Assembly (NCBI GenBank): GCA_902782465.1
Contig: CACZNH010000019.1
Coordinates: 1 to 43,337 of the forward strand
From: an uncultured Bacteroidales bacterium
GTDB taxonomy: Bacteria; Bacteroidota; Bacteroidia; Bacteroidales; Muribaculaceae
Direction: 5' to 3'
Length of the DNA: 43,337 bases
Positions 23,965 to 32,235 of this stretch are shown here, piece by piece. The stretch's first letter is position 1. The number at the start of each line of letters is the position of its first letter. The translations under genes and the position numbers were made by a program. Under the pieces are notes generated by a model. The model saw nothing but the letters and a program-made list of their open reading frames with translations, searched no databases and was not told where the DNA came from.

Positions 23965-23985
23965 AACTCCTAACTCCTAACTCCT
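23965..23985. repeat. heptamer array, AACTCCT unit (right flank, inverted)
   Basis: Three exact AACTCCT units, the reverse complement of the GTTAGGA-type units at 23574-23605. Read leftward they also supply the last codons and stop of ubiE. Confidence 0.85.
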
Positions 23986-24737
23986 AAATAGATGGTGCAG
24001 ACGCCTAGGGTGAGGCGCTTGCAGGTGGCGTCGTGCAGGCCGGCGTTACGCATCAGCTGCAGCATGTCGTCGCCTTGCGGGACGGCGGCGATGCTCTCGG
24101 GCAGGTAGCGGTAGGCGCTCTTCTCGCCGCTCTTTTTGGAGCCTATCCAGGGGATGATGTGCAGGGTATAGAGGTCGTAGAACCAGCGGATGATGGGATT
24201 GGTGGGCGTGGAGAGTTCCAGCACACATAATATGCCGCCGGGACGCAGCACACGCGCCATCTCGCTGTAGCCCTGCTGCAGGTGCTCGAAGTTGCGCACA
24301 CCGAAAGCCACCGTCACCGCGTCAAACGACGCGTCTTCCATCTCCAGCGCCATGCAGTCGCCTTGCTCAAAAGAGATTGCGTTTTCCAACTGTTTTTCCT
24401 TGACCTTGCGGCGTGCCTCGTCGAGCATCCCCTGCGAGAGGTCGATGCCCGTGATGTGCTGCGGATGGAGTGATTTGTACAGCTGGATGGCAAAATCGCC
24501 CGTGCCGGTTGCCACGTCGAGGATGCGGGTAGGGGAGAGGCGCCTGAGCCGCTTGACCGCGAGCCGCCGCCACCAAATGTCGATGCCCAGCGTCATCGCG
24601 CGGTTCATGAAGTCGTAGGCCGGTGCGATGGCGTCAAACATTTGCCTGACCTGCTCGGTTTTGGCCGTCGCCTGGTCGCCGTAGGGCGTCACCTGCTCGA
24701 CCCTGTTGCTGCTATTACTATTATTGTCTCTCCTCAC
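23970..24737 (-). CDS. ubiE: demethylmenaquinone/ubiquinone methyltransferase
   Basis: A class I SAM methyltransferase making menaquinone (C-methylation of demethylmenaquinone). Motifs: VRQMFDAIAPAYDFMNRAMT at the start, ILDVATGTGDFAIQLY (SAM loop), GIDLSQGMLDEAR, DAVTVAFGVRNFEHLQQGYSE and LELSTPTNP. The start is uncertain; a GTG at 24737 overlapping the phoH stop gives about 255 residues, somewhat longer than usual, and later GTG codons are possible. The C terminus LGVRS-stop is encoded by the heptamer array rather than the usual Lys-rich family ending. Confidence 0.9.
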   Translation of the reverse strand: MRRDNNSNSSNRVEQVTPYGDQATAKTEQVRQMFDAIAPAYDFMNRAMTLGIDIWWRRLAVKRLRRLSPTRILDVATGTGDFAIQLYKSLHPQHITGIDLSQGMLDEARRKVKEKQLENAISFEQGDCMALEMEDASFDAVTVAFGVRNFEHLQQGYSEMARVLRPGGILCVLELSTPTNPIIRWFYDLYTLHIIPWIGSKKSGEKSAYRYLPESIAAVPQGDDMLQLMRNAGLHDATCKRLTLGVCTIYLGVRS

Positions 24738-25710
24738 TCCTCGTTCCTCGCTCCTCTTTTTTGAAAAGACTGTCTTCCTCGTGGAAGCGCTCGTAGGCCT
24801 CAACGATGCGCTGCACCAGCTGGTGTCGCACGATGTCCTTTTTTTCAAATTCCACCTTGCCGATGCCACGCACACCGTCGAGCACGCGCAGGGCGTGAAT
24901 CAGGCCCGAGGTGGTGCTGCGCGGCAGGTCAATCTGGGTGGTGTCGCCCGTGACAATCATCTTGGAGCCCATGCCCAGGCGGGTCAGGAACATCTTGATT
25001 TGGTGCGTTGTAGTGTTCTGTGCCTCGTCGAGCACGATGATGGCGTCGTTCAGGGTGCGGCCGCGCATGAAGGCCAGCGGCGCAATCTGGATGACGTTGT
25101 TCTCCATGTACTCCTTGAGTTTGGCCTGCGGTATCATGTCCTCGAGGGCGTCATAGAGCGGCTGCAGGTAGGGGTCGATTTTGTCCTTCATGTCACCGGG
25201 CAGGAAACCCAGTTTCTCGCCGGCCTCCACTGCGGGGCGCGACAGGATGATTTTGCGGGCTTCGCGGTTCTTTAACGCACGCACTGCAAGAGCCACAGCC
25301 AGATAGGTCTTACCGGTTCCCGCAGGTCCCAGCGCAAAGGTCAGGTCGTTCTCGGCAAAGGTCTGCACCAGCAGTTGCTGGTTGGGCGTACGGCCGCTGA
25401 TGGGCTTGCCGTTCACGCCATAGACGATGACGTCGTCCATCTTCAACTGCTTGGGCGGTGCGCCCTTGATGGTGTCGATGATGACATCCTCGGGCAGCGT
25501 GTTGTAGGTCGCGCAGTAGTCGGCGAGGGCATGGATTTTCTCCTCGAACTGGGCCGTCTCGCTGTCGTCGCCGATGACCGTAATGACACTGCCCCTCGCT
25601 GCCATGCGCAGTTTCGGGAACAGGTTGCGGATGAGTTGTATGTTGCTGTTATTCACCCCGTAGAAGGTCACGGGGTCCACGTTGTCAATAATAATGTGCC
25701 GTTCAATCAT
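24721..25710 (-). CDS. phoH: PhoH-like ATPase
   Basis: A 329-residue PhoH-family protein. The P-loop GPAGTGKTYLA lies near residues 130-140, RPAVEAGEKLGFLPGD and IVLDEAQNTTTHQIKMFLTRLG (Walker B) follow, and MIVTGDTTQIDLPR is the sensor region. PhoH proteins are P-loop NTPases associated with RNA metabolism and are often next to ybeY; here ubiE follows. The last residues (KKEERGTRSEERQ) are encoded by a heptamer array, suggesting that the repeat has grown into or replaced the normal 3' end. Confidence 0.94.
   Translation of the reverse strand: MIERHIIIDNVDPVTFYGVNNSNIQLIRNLFPKLRMAARGSVITVIGDDSETAQFEEKIHALADYCATYNTLPEDVIIDTIKGAPPKQLKMDDVIVYGVNGKPISGRTPNQQLLVQTFAENDLTFALGPAGTGKTYLAVALAVRALKNREARKIILSRPAVEAGEKLGFLPGDMKDKIDPYLQPLYDALEDMIPQAKLKEYMENNVIQIAPLAFMRGRTLNDAIIVLDEAQNTTTHQIKMFLTRLGMGSKMIVTGDTTQIDLPRSTTSGLIHALRVLDGVRGIGKVEFEKKDIVRHQLVQRIVEAYERFHEEDSLFKKEERGTRSEERQ
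24731..24758. repeat. heptamer array, TCCTCAC-type unit
   Basis: Four 7-base units (TCCTCAC, TCCTCGT, TCCTCGC, TCCTCTT) at the phoH 3' end and the ubiE start. Both reading frames use it as coding sequence. Confidence 0.7.
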
Positions 25711-25821
25711 TCAGTCCAGTGTTTTATCAGGCAAGTCGTTAAAGATTGAAGCTAGCTAAATGGCTGTAGCCAAATATTTTGCTATATCCAGAAACTAATT
25801 ACCTAACTCTTTTTTGTATCA

Positions 25822-25853
25822 CAAAGATAGACCAAATTCACTTCCCCTGCAAA
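25822..25853 (-). promoter_or_regulatory. promoter of phoH-ubiE
   Basis: Leftward TTTG at 25853-25850, a 20-base spacer and TATCTTTG at 25829-25822. The leader to the phoH ATG is about 105 bases. Confidence 0.8.
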
Positions 25854-25918
25854 TATTTGGAAAATTATTTCATAGATGCGGCTGTGAAATGATTAGAGGG
25901 GGGAGTGTTAATGAATTG

Positions 25919-26269
25919 TTAATCTGATTGGGTACATAGCTGGGGATGAGGTGGTTGCAAGCCGTTGGTTTGCAATGGCTTGACTGGGGATTCTTTGACG
26001 GCGGCAGTGCCGCCGCCCACGGGACAGTTGCTGCTGTTCACTCGACTGGAGGGACGGTCGGTGAGAGCGTAGCTGTTGGGTACTTGGGTGAGTTCATTGT
26101 CTTGGGTGAACTGTGCTGCTTGCCAGGCATCGTCGGTGCCCTGGCAGTTGCTTTGACGGTAGTGATTGATTTCCATGGTGTTTTTCTTGGTTTTATGGTT
26201 GATAATAAAAGGGACGGCGATGGTATCGCCGTTTACTTGAACAACAGGGTCGCTGGTGGTACAAGCCAA
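25919..26269 (-). CDS. hypothetical small protein, doubtful
   Basis: An open frame of 116 codons from a TTG; the first ATG inside it (at 26176) would give about 85 residues. The product is polar, rich in Gln, Ser, Thr, Asn and Pro, with no signal peptide, membrane segment or known motif. Support comes only from a well-formed promoter just upstream (26301-26331). The transcript could instead be a non-coding RNA. Palindromes lie at both ends. Confidence 0.35.
   Translation of the reverse strand: MACTTSDPVVQVNGDTIAVPFIINHKTKKNTMEINHYRQSNCQGTDDAWQAAQFTQDNELTQVPNSYALTDRPSSRVNSSNCPVGGGTAAVKESPVKPLQTNGLQPPHPQLCTQSD
25955..25975. repeat. extragenic palindrome
   Basis: TTGCAAGCC and GGTTTGCAA pair (one G-U) around GTT. 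It is related in sequence to the palindrome at 26258-26283, which shares the CAAGCC/GGCTTG core. Confidence 0.5.
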
Positions 26270-26283
26270 AGGCTTGCATTACC
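26258..26283. repeat. extragenic palindrome
   Basis: CAAGCC-AAA-GGCTTG at 26262-26276 with outer GGTA and TACC arms. It lies between the 26301 promoter and the doubtful ORF, so it would sit in the 5' leader. Confidence 0.55.
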
Positions 26284-26300
26284 TCGACCAGCTGGTGGTG

Positions 26301-26331
26301 CAAAGATAGTGAATTATTGGTCGTTTGTCAA
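26301..26331 (-). promoter_or_regulatory. promoter of an unassigned leftward transcript
   Basis: Leftward TTG at 26331-26329, a 20-base spacer and TATCTTTG at 26308-26301, followed by CA. It is a good match, with no recognised gene downstream. Confidence 0.65.
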
Positions 26332-26378
26332 GGGGTGTGGTGAAAAAAGTGTACCCGCGAGTGGGGCGTGTTTTTACT

Positions 26379-26423
26379 GAAAAAACAACGGGCGGCCGCG
26401 GTAGGTGTTGCGGCAGCCCGTTG
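26379..26423 (-). terminator. terminator of the M13 peptidase gene
   Basis: CAACGGGC at 26386-26393 pairs with GCCCGTTG at 26416-26423, with further internal CCGC/GCGG pairing. Leftward it runs directly into TTTTTTCAG. It lies 22 bp after the peptidase stop. Confidence 0.88.
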
Positions 26424-26444
26424 TGGTGGGATGTGGGTAATCTA

Positions 26445-28469
26445 TTACCAGATGATGGCGCGGTCGGCGGGGTCGAGCCACATTTTGTCGCCGGGCTGGA
26501 TGCCGAAGGCGTCAAAGAAGGTGTCGATGTTCCTCAAGGTGGCGTTCACGCGGTAGCGGCCGATGGAGTGGGGGTCACTCTTGGTCTGCTGGAAGATGGC
26601 CTCCTCGGTCATGTTATCGGCCCAGATGCGTCCATAGCTCAGGTAGAAGCGCTGAGTGGGAGTGAAGCCGTCAATCTCCTTGCCGTCGCGGAACTGCTGT
26701 GTGGTGCGGAAGGCATCGTAGGCGATGCGCAGACCGCCCTGGTCGGCGATGTTCTCGCCCAGGGTGAGGTGACCGTTGGCATGCTGGTCCTTAACAACCA
26801 CAATTTCGTCGAATTGTGCGGCGAGTTTCTCGGCGGCTGCCTTAAACTGCTCGCTGTCCTCCTCGGTCCACCAGTCGGTCATGTTGCCGTACTGGTCGAA
26901 CATACGGCCCTGGTCGTCGAAGCCGTGGGTCATCTCGTGGCCAATCACTACGCCGATGGCACCGAAGTTGGTGGCATCGTCGGCCTCCACATCAAAGAAG
27001 GGAGGTTGCAGGATGGCTGCGGGGAAGCAAATCTCGTTGGTGGTGGGGTTGTAGTAGGCGTTGACGGTCTGAGGAGTCATGCCCCATTCGTCCTTATCCA
27101 CGGGCTTGCCCATCTTGTCGAGGTTGCGGCGGGTCTCATAGAGGCTGGCAGCCTTGATGTTGTCATACATGCTCAGCTTGGGATCCACCTTGAGGCCGCT
27201 GTAGTCGCGCCACTTGTCGGGATAACCGATCTTGACGGTGAAGGCGTTGAGCTTGACAAGGGCGTTGATCTTGGTCTGCTCGCTCATCCAGGTCAGTCCT
27301 GCGATGTGGGCGGCGAGGGACTTGCGCAGCTCGTTAATGAGCTTCATCATCTTCTCCTTGCTGCCGTGGGCAAAGTACTTGTTCACGTAAATCTCACCGA
27401 CAGCCTCGCCCAGCAGTCCGTTGGGCAGACCCAGGGCACGTTTCCAGCGGGGCTTGCGCTCCTTCTGTCCGCTTAGGGTGCGGCCATAGAAGTCAAATGC
27501 GGCCTCGCCGAAGTCGTCACTCAGGTAGTTGGCAGAGCCGCGGATGAGCAGACCGGCCATGTAGTCGCGCATCTGCTGCTCGCTGAGCTTGGTCATCAGG
27601 TCGTTGGCAACAGCCATCACCTTGGGTTGGGTCAGGATAACCCATTCCACGGTGGGGGTGCCCATCAGCTTGAAGTACTCCTTCCAGTTGATGGCGGGGT
27701 AGTCGGCCTGCAGCTGGTCGAGGGTGCGGATGTTGTACAGCTTGGTATAGTCGCGTGCCTCGGCGCGGTCCATCTTGGCCTGGGCAAACTTGTACTCGAT
27801 ATCATAGATGGTCTTGCAGGCGCGGTTAGCCTCCTTCTTGCTGTAACCGGCGAGCGTGAACATCTTCACCAGGTAGTCCTTGTAGGCCTGCTGGATTTTC
27901 TTGCTGTCGGCATCGGTGTTCAGGTAGTAGTCCCTGTCGGGCAGGCCGCTGGTACCGGCTTCGAGCCACATCACGTTCATGTCACTGTTCTTGAGGTCGG
28001 TCTCCACGCCGATGCCGAAGAACGGGTTGCTCAGCGTCAGGTGCTGGTCGGCGATGAAGCGGGTCAGGTCAGCCTTCTTGAAGGCTTTCACCTTTGCCAG
28101 GTCAGCCATCAGGGGCTGCGCTCCCTCGCGGTTCAGGCGGTCGCTGTCCATAGCCATCTTGTAGAGGTCGGCAACTTTCTGGTCCACGGTGCCGAACTTG
28201 TGGTCGGTCTTGCCCAGTTCCAGGAACATGTCGCGCAGGCGGTTCTCGTTCTCCTCGGCGAGGACGTTAAACACACCGTAGCTGGCATACTCGGGGTGCT
28301 TGCTCAGCGGGTTGGCCTTCATCCATCCACCGCCGGCATACTCATAGAAATCGTCACCCGGCTTCACGCTCAGGTCCATGTCGGCACGGTTTACGCCGTG
28401 CGTCACTTGTGCCTGTACGCCAGGCACTGCAGCCATCATTATGGCCATAGCTAATAACATCTTTTTCAT
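26445..28469 (-). CDS. M13-family zinc endopeptidase (PepO/neprilysin-like), secreted
   Basis: About 674 residues, the usual M13 length, with a signal peptide (MKKMLLAMAIMMAAVPGVQAQ). The zinc site is VIGHEMTHGFDDQG with the third ligand in LGENIADQGG; NAYYNPTTNEICFPAAIL and the ending MWLDPADRAIIW are also family features. It cleaves peptides in the periplasm or at the surface. The frame is open 24 codons further upstream, but that stretch contains the promoter, so the ATG at 28469 is used. A copy of its promoter and first codons occurs at 34714-34797. Confidence 0.95.
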   Translation of the reverse strand: MKKMLLAMAIMMAAVPGVQAQVTHGVNRADMDLSVKPGDDFYEYAGGGWMKANPLSKHPEYASYGVFNVLAEENENRLRDMFLELGKTDHKFGTVDQKVADLYKMAMDSDRLNREGAQPLMADLAKVKAFKKADLTRFIADQHLTLSNPFFGIGVETDLKNSDMNVMWLEAGTSGLPDRDYYLNTDADSKKIQQAYKDYLVKMFTLAGYSKKEANRACKTIYDIEYKFAQAKMDRAEARDYTKLYNIRTLDQLQADYPAINWKEYFKLMGTPTVEWVILTQPKVMAVANDLMTKLSEQQMRDYMAGLLIRGSANYLSDDFGEAAFDFYGRTLSGQKERKPRWKRALGLPNGLLGEAVGEIYVNKYFAHGSKEKMMKLINELRKSLAAHIAGLTWMSEQTKINALVKLNAFTVKIGYPDKWRDYSGLKVDPKLSMYDNIKAASLYETRRNLDKMGKPVDKDEWGMTPQTVNAYYNPTTNEICFPAAILQPPFFDVEADDATNFGAIGVVIGHEMTHGFDDQGRMFDQYGNMTDWWTEEDSEQFKAAAEKLAAQFDEIVVVKDQHANGHLTLGENIADQGGLRIAYDAFRTTQQFRDGKEIDGFTPTQRFYLSYGRIWADNMTEEAIFQQTKSDPHSIGRYRVNATLRNIDTFFDAFGIQPGDKMWLDPADRAIIW

Positions 28470-28513
28470 TATAAATAAACTATAGTTTAGGTTATATGTC
28501 AATTTCCAAACCG

Positions 28514-28521
28514 CAAAAGTA
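28514..28521 (-). promoter_or_regulatory. -7 element of the M13 peptidase gene
   Basis: Leftward TACTTTTG, followed by CGG, 45 bp before the ATG. The same element and surroundings occur at 34781-34788. Confidence 0.65.
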
Positions 28522-28582
28522 ACAAAAAATCCGTAAATCATGGTTTATCTTAAAAGAAAAACCACGATACAAATAGAAAAGG

Positions 28583-28652
28583 CTTTAGGTTTTAGGCTTT
28601 AGGTTTTAGGCGTTAGGCTTTAGGTGTTAGGCTTTAGGCGTTAGGTGTTAGG
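28583..28652. repeat. heptamer array, CTTTAGG unit
   Basis: Ten contiguous 7-base units, all ending TTAGG with variable first two bases (CT, TT, CG, TG). It lies between the aldo/keto reductase 3' end and the M13 promoter. It is one of the two longest arrays in the window. Confidence 0.9.
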
Positions 28653-28674
28653 GATGCGGATGCCGCCTAAAACG

Positions 28675-30036
28675 TTATCGCCTTCTGAGGGTCTCGACGA
28701 TGCGGGCCATCTGGTTGGGGATGCGGATTTGCTGGGGACACTTCGACAGGCAGGTCTCGCAGTCGGTGCACTGGGTGGCCCAAGTGGAGGCGTCGGGCAG
28801 GGCCTTGCGCAATCCCTCGGCAAACTGGTCCTTGCGTGCCATATAGTCAGCTGCCTGCTTTTCGGGCAGCGGGAGTATCTTCTGGGCAACGGCCTCGTTG
28901 TAGTAGGCGAAGTTGCCGGGGATGTCAACACCGTAGGGGCAGGGCATGCAGTACTCGCAGGCAGTGCACGGGATGACGGGGAAACCGGCCATGACGTCGG
29001 CTATCTCTTCGAGGACCTTGTTTTCGGCCTCGGTGCACGGCTCCAGGGGCGAGAAGGTGCGCACGTTCTCTTTCAGGTGGCTCATCTGGTTCATTCCGCT
29101 CAGGGTGGTGAGGATATTGGGATGCGAGCCCACCCAGCGGAATGCCCATGATGCCGGGGTGTCGTCGGGGCGCATAGCGGTGAGTCGCTGATTGAGTTCG
29201 TCGTCAAGGCTTGCCAGGGCGCCGCCACGCAGCGGCTCCATCACCACCGTCTGCACACCGGTCTTCTCCATCTTGCTGTAGAGGTACTCGGCATCGGCAT
29301 CCTGCCTCCAGCCCGACTTGTTGAGCGAGGCATGGCGCCAATCGAGGTAGTTCATCTGAATCTGTGCAAAGTCCCAGTGGTACTCATCCTGATGGTCGAG
29401 CAGGAAGTCAAAAACGCTCACGTCGCCGTGATAGGAGAATCCCAAGTGGCGTATGCGCCCCGCCTCGCGCTCCCTCAACAGGAACTCTAGCATGCCGTTG
29501 TCCAGGAATCGGGCCTTGAGGGCATCCAGGCCACCGCCGCCCACGCTGTGTAGCAGGTAGTAGTCGATGTAATCCACCTGAAGTCTGCTGAATGAGTTCT
29601 CGTACATCTTGCGCCCCTCATCAAATGCCCACAGTTTTTCATTCTGCGTTGACATCTTGGTGGCCACGAAATACTTGTCACGCGGGTATCGGCTCAGGGC
29701 TGTGCCCGTCATGGTCTCGCTGCGACCACCCTTGTACATGGGAGCGGTGTCGAAGTAGTTCACGCCGTGGGCGATGGCATAGTCCACGAGCCTGTTCACC
29801 TCGTCCTGCTCATCGGGCAAGCGCATCATGCCGAAGCCCAACAGCGAGACCTTGTCGCCCGAGCCGTGCTTGACACGATAGGTCATCTGATTAGGTACAT
29901 TACCGCTATCGACGGTTTGCGGTCTGGTGGTTTCTCCCGCAAGCACTCCCAGCGGATTGGTGGCCACTACTGCAGCGCCCAGTCCCAGCTTGTGCAGGAA
30001 CTGTCGGCGGTTCATATCTGATTTCTTGTTGCCCAT
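28675..30036 (-). CDS. aldo/keto reductase with Tat-type signal and C-terminal ferredoxin motifs
   Basis: A 453-residue protein. The start has a twin-arginine-type signal (NRRQFLHKLGLGAAVVA). Residues 50-340 are an aldo/keto reductase barrel, with GVNYFDTAPMYKGGRSE supplying the Asp and Tyr, FVATKMS the Lys and YYLLHSVGG the His. The C terminus carries CTACEYCMPCPYG and CTDCETCLSKCP, two 4Fe-4S-type cysteine clusters. An exported or membrane-side redox role is inferred; the substrate is unknown. Start at 30036 or at the ATG seven codons later (MNRRQ). Confidence 0.9.
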   Translation of the reverse strand: MGNKKSDMNRRQFLHKLGLGAAVVATNPLGVLAGETTRPQTVDSGNVPNQMTYRVKHGSGDKVSLLGFGMMRLPDEQDEVNRLVDYAIAHGVNYFDTAPMYKGGRSETMTGTALSRYPRDKYFVATKMSTQNEKLWAFDEGRKMYENSFSRLQVDYIDYYLLHSVGGGGLDALKARFLDNGMLEFLLREREAGRIRHLGFSYHGDVSVFDFLLDHQDEYHWDFAQIQMNYLDWRHASLNKSGWRQDADAEYLYSKMEKTGVQTVVMEPLRGGALASLDDELNQRLTAMRPDDTPASWAFRWVGSHPNILTTLSGMNQMSHLKENVRTFSPLEPCTEAENKVLEEIADVMAGFPVIPCTACEYCMPCPYGVDIPGNFAYYNEAVAQKILPLPEKQAADYMARKDQFAEGLRKALPDASTWATQCTDCETCLSKCPQQIRIPNQMARIVETLRRR

Positions 30037-30043
30037 AATATAG

Positions 30044-30085
30044 TTTTTAGTTTTTAGTCCTTAGTCCTTAGTTTTTAGTTTTTAG
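30044..30085. repeat. heptamer array, TTTTTAG unit
   Basis: Six exact 7-base units (TTTTTAG twice, TCCTTAG twice, TTTTTAG twice) directly upstream of the reductase start codon. Confidence 0.88.
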
Positions 30086-30124
30086 CATCATGCACGGGGC
30101 TGAAAGCGCTTGATTTCTAAATTG

Positions 30125-30132
30125 CAAAAATA
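30125..30132 (-). promoter_or_regulatory. -7 element of the aldo/keto reductase gene
   Basis: Leftward TATTTTTG followed by CA. The heptamer array lies between it and the start codon, so the array would be transcribed. Confidence 0.55.
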
Positions 30133-30208
30133 CACAATTAAATCTAATTATTTCACGTCATACTGAGGAATTTTTGCAAAACACCCAAAACCAATCAAAA
30201 ATAATTAC

Positions 30209-30216
30209 TACCTTTG
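30209..30216 (+). promoter_or_regulatory. -7 element of the DUF3857 gene pair
   Basis: TACCTTTG followed by CC, 28 bp before the ATG at 30244. No good -33 element is visible at the expected distance. Confidence 0.6.
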
Positions 30217-30243
30217 CCTTTAATTATTAAAATCTGAACTCAC

Positions 30244-32235
30244 ATGAAAACATTTAGACTGACATTTTTAGTGCTGATGCTGTGCCTGGCAGCCGTGTCT
30301 TGGGCACAGACGCTGGAGCCCAATCTGAAGTGGGGCAAGCCCACCGACGCAGAGTTGAAAATGACAACTTATAACCCCGACCCGGAGGCCGAGGCTGTGG
30401 TGCTGTGCAGCCAGACCGAATTTCGCTATGACTTGTCCTCGGGTTCGTTCAAGGTGAGAATGCTCACCAAAGAACGCATCAAGATCCTGAAGGAAGAAGG
30501 CAAATCCAAAGCCAATGGTGGCATATCATATATGTATAACGGGCACCGTTTGGGCGAGTGCGAAGAATTGGTTAAACTCAAAGCGATGGCCTATAATCTG
30601 GTTGACGGGAAACTGGTCAAGACCAAAATGGAGGGTGACATGGTCAACCATGAGAATGTGACCAAAACGATACGATTGACCAAATACACGGTCCCGCAGG
30701 TCACCGTGGGCACCGTCATCGAGGTGGAATATGAGATTTACAGCGACTTTGTTGGCGAGATTGACGACTGGCAGGCGCAGTGCGACATTCCGGTCATGTA
30801 CACGTCATTTGATGTGACTGTGCCCGAGTATTTTTCCTTCAGTGTCGATGAGCGCGGCTCCTATCCGCTCGAAAAGAAGATTGAGGACATCAACATGACT
30901 ATGTCTGCGGGGGCAAGTGAAGGCATGCTGCAGTGTAGCGGCAGGCATTATCTGTTTGTGGGCCGCAATTTGCCGGCACTGCGCAAGAAGAATCTGCTCT
31001 TTGCTCCTGAATCCTATGGTCAGCGAGTGTCGATGGAGTTGCGTGCGTTCCAGATACCAGGACGTATGACCAAATATTATTCTACCGACTGGAACGACGT
31101 GGACAAACTGCTGCTGAAAGCCGAAGACTTCGGCGGGCGGATGGGTAAAAACCCGCTCAAGGCCGAGATGCAGCAGGCCGGTGTGGCTGATATTGCCGAC
31201 CCTCAGGAGCGTACCATGGCCATCTACCGTCTGCTCAAGGAGCGTGTCAAGTGGAATGAGAAATACTCCATCGATGCCGAAGATGCCGGCAAGGTGCTCA
31301 AGGAACGCTCGGGCAGCAATGCCAGCATCAACTTCATGCTGATTAACATGCTCAGGGATGCCGGCCTCGAAGCATATCCCGCATTATTGCGGTCACGTGA
31401 CCGGGGATTCTTGACGGTCACCCGTGCGACCATCAAAGAGTTCAACACGTTTGTTGTAGCGGTAAAGACGGGTGACACCTATTCCTACTTGGACGGCTCG
31501 ATAGAGGACGGTTGGCTTGATGTCCTGCCCGCCCATCTGCTGGTGGACCGCGCTCGTGTCATCGGCAAGGACAAGGTTGCCGAATGGGTTGACTTGACGC
31601 GACTGTCGGCAGCCAAGACACGAAGTGTGGTCACGGCCGACCTTCAGCCCGACGGCACCCTGCAGGCCGACGTGCAGTCGAAGTTGACGGGCTCAGCAGC
31701 AGCCTACCTTCGGAAAGAATTTCGCACGGCTACCGACAGCGCCACTTATGTGTCAGAGCAGGCTCAGGAGTTGAACTGTGAAATCGAGTCGCTAACACTT
31801 ACCAACCATCACGGCATGGGGCCGGAGGTGGAGCGCAAGATGCACTTGACCAGGCAGTGCGGCATGGCGGGCGACATGATTTACCTCAACCCGTGGGTGC
31901 TGAATGTGTTGGACGAGAATCCGTTGACCGAGGAAGAGCGCACGTTGCCGGTTGAGTTCCCGCAAATCTCAACCGAGAACCTTACCACGGTTGTGACTAT
32001 CCCCGAGGGATATGAAGTAGAGGAGCTGCCCCAGCCCTTGGTCATCAAGAGCGACGATGGCACACTGAGTTGTCTCCTTGCTTCGAATGTTGAAGGCAAG
32101 AAGATTTCGTCGAGGTGCCAGATTCAGGTCGGTAAGCTTTTCTTCGCTCCCAATGAGTATCACTTTGTGAAAAGCTTCCTGGACGAGGTGTACAAGCGCC
32201 TGCAGGATGTCATCGTCATCAAGAAAGTGTCATGA
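30244..32235 (+). CDS. secreted DUF3857 protein with degenerate transglutaminase-like domain
   Basis: A 663-residue exported protein (signal peptide residues 1-21, ending WAQ). Its order is an N-terminal beta-rich DUF3857 region, a transglutaminase-like core and a C-terminal beta domain. In the core, where the paralogue downstream has GDCKGL, this protein reads GSNASINFMLINMLRDAG, so the catalytic Cys is missing and it is probably non-catalytic. The family is common in Bacteroidetes and of unknown role. The stop overlaps the start of the next gene (ATGA at 32232-32235). Confidence 0.88.
   Translation: MKTFRLTFLVLMLCLAAVSWAQTLEPNLKWGKPTDAELKMTTYNPDPEAEAVVLCSQTEFRYDLSSGSFKVRMLTKERIKILKEEGKSKANGGISYMYNGHRLGECEELVKLKAMAYNLVDGKLVKTKMEGDMVNHENVTKTIRLTKYTVPQVTVGTVIEVEYEIYSDFVGEIDDWQAQCDIPVMYTSFDVTVPEYFSFSVDERGSYPLEKKIEDINMTMSAGASEGMLQCSGRHYLFVGRNLPALRKKNLLFAPESYGQRVSMELRAFQIPGRMTKYYSTDWNDVDKLLLKAEDFGGRMGKNPLKAEMQQAGVADIADPQERTMAIYRLLKERVKWNEKYSIDAEDAGKVLKERSGSNASINFMLINMLRDAGLEAYPALLRSRDRGFLTVTRATIKEFNTFVVAVKTGDTYSYLDGSIEDGWLDVLPAHLLVDRARVIGKDKVAEWVDLTRLSAAKTRSVVTADLQPDGTLQADVQSKLTGSAAAYLRKEFRTATDSATYVSEQAQELNCEIESLTLTNHHGMGPEVERKMHLTRQCGMAGDMIYLNPWVLNVLDENPLTEEERTLPVEFPQISTENLTTVVTIPEGYEVEELPQPLVIKSDDGTLSCLLASNVEGKKISSRCQIQVGKLFFAPNEYHFVKSFLDEVYKRLQDVIVIKKVS

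Larger units (their letters stand above)
25854..26380. other. low-content region between phoH and the M13 peptidase
   Basis: Apart from the doubtful leftward ORF at 25919-26269 and its promoter, it contains two short palindromes (25955-25975 and 26258-26283) at the two ends of that ORF. The opposite-strand frame at 25946-26380 overlaps the promoter and has no family features. Nothing else recognised. Confidence 0.4.

Noticed and set aside
25946-26380. Rightward 144-codon frame opposite the doubtful ORF
   Set aside because: It overlaps a leftward promoter, has no start context or recognisable motif and reads like an antisense shadow.
26325-28454. Long rightward frames opposite the M13 peptidase
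   Set aside because: Antisense of a gene with intact zinc motifs; no family features of their own.
28583-28652. Heptamer arrays as a CRISPR array
   Set aside because: Units are 7 bases without spacers; no repeat of 25-40 bases and no cas genes.
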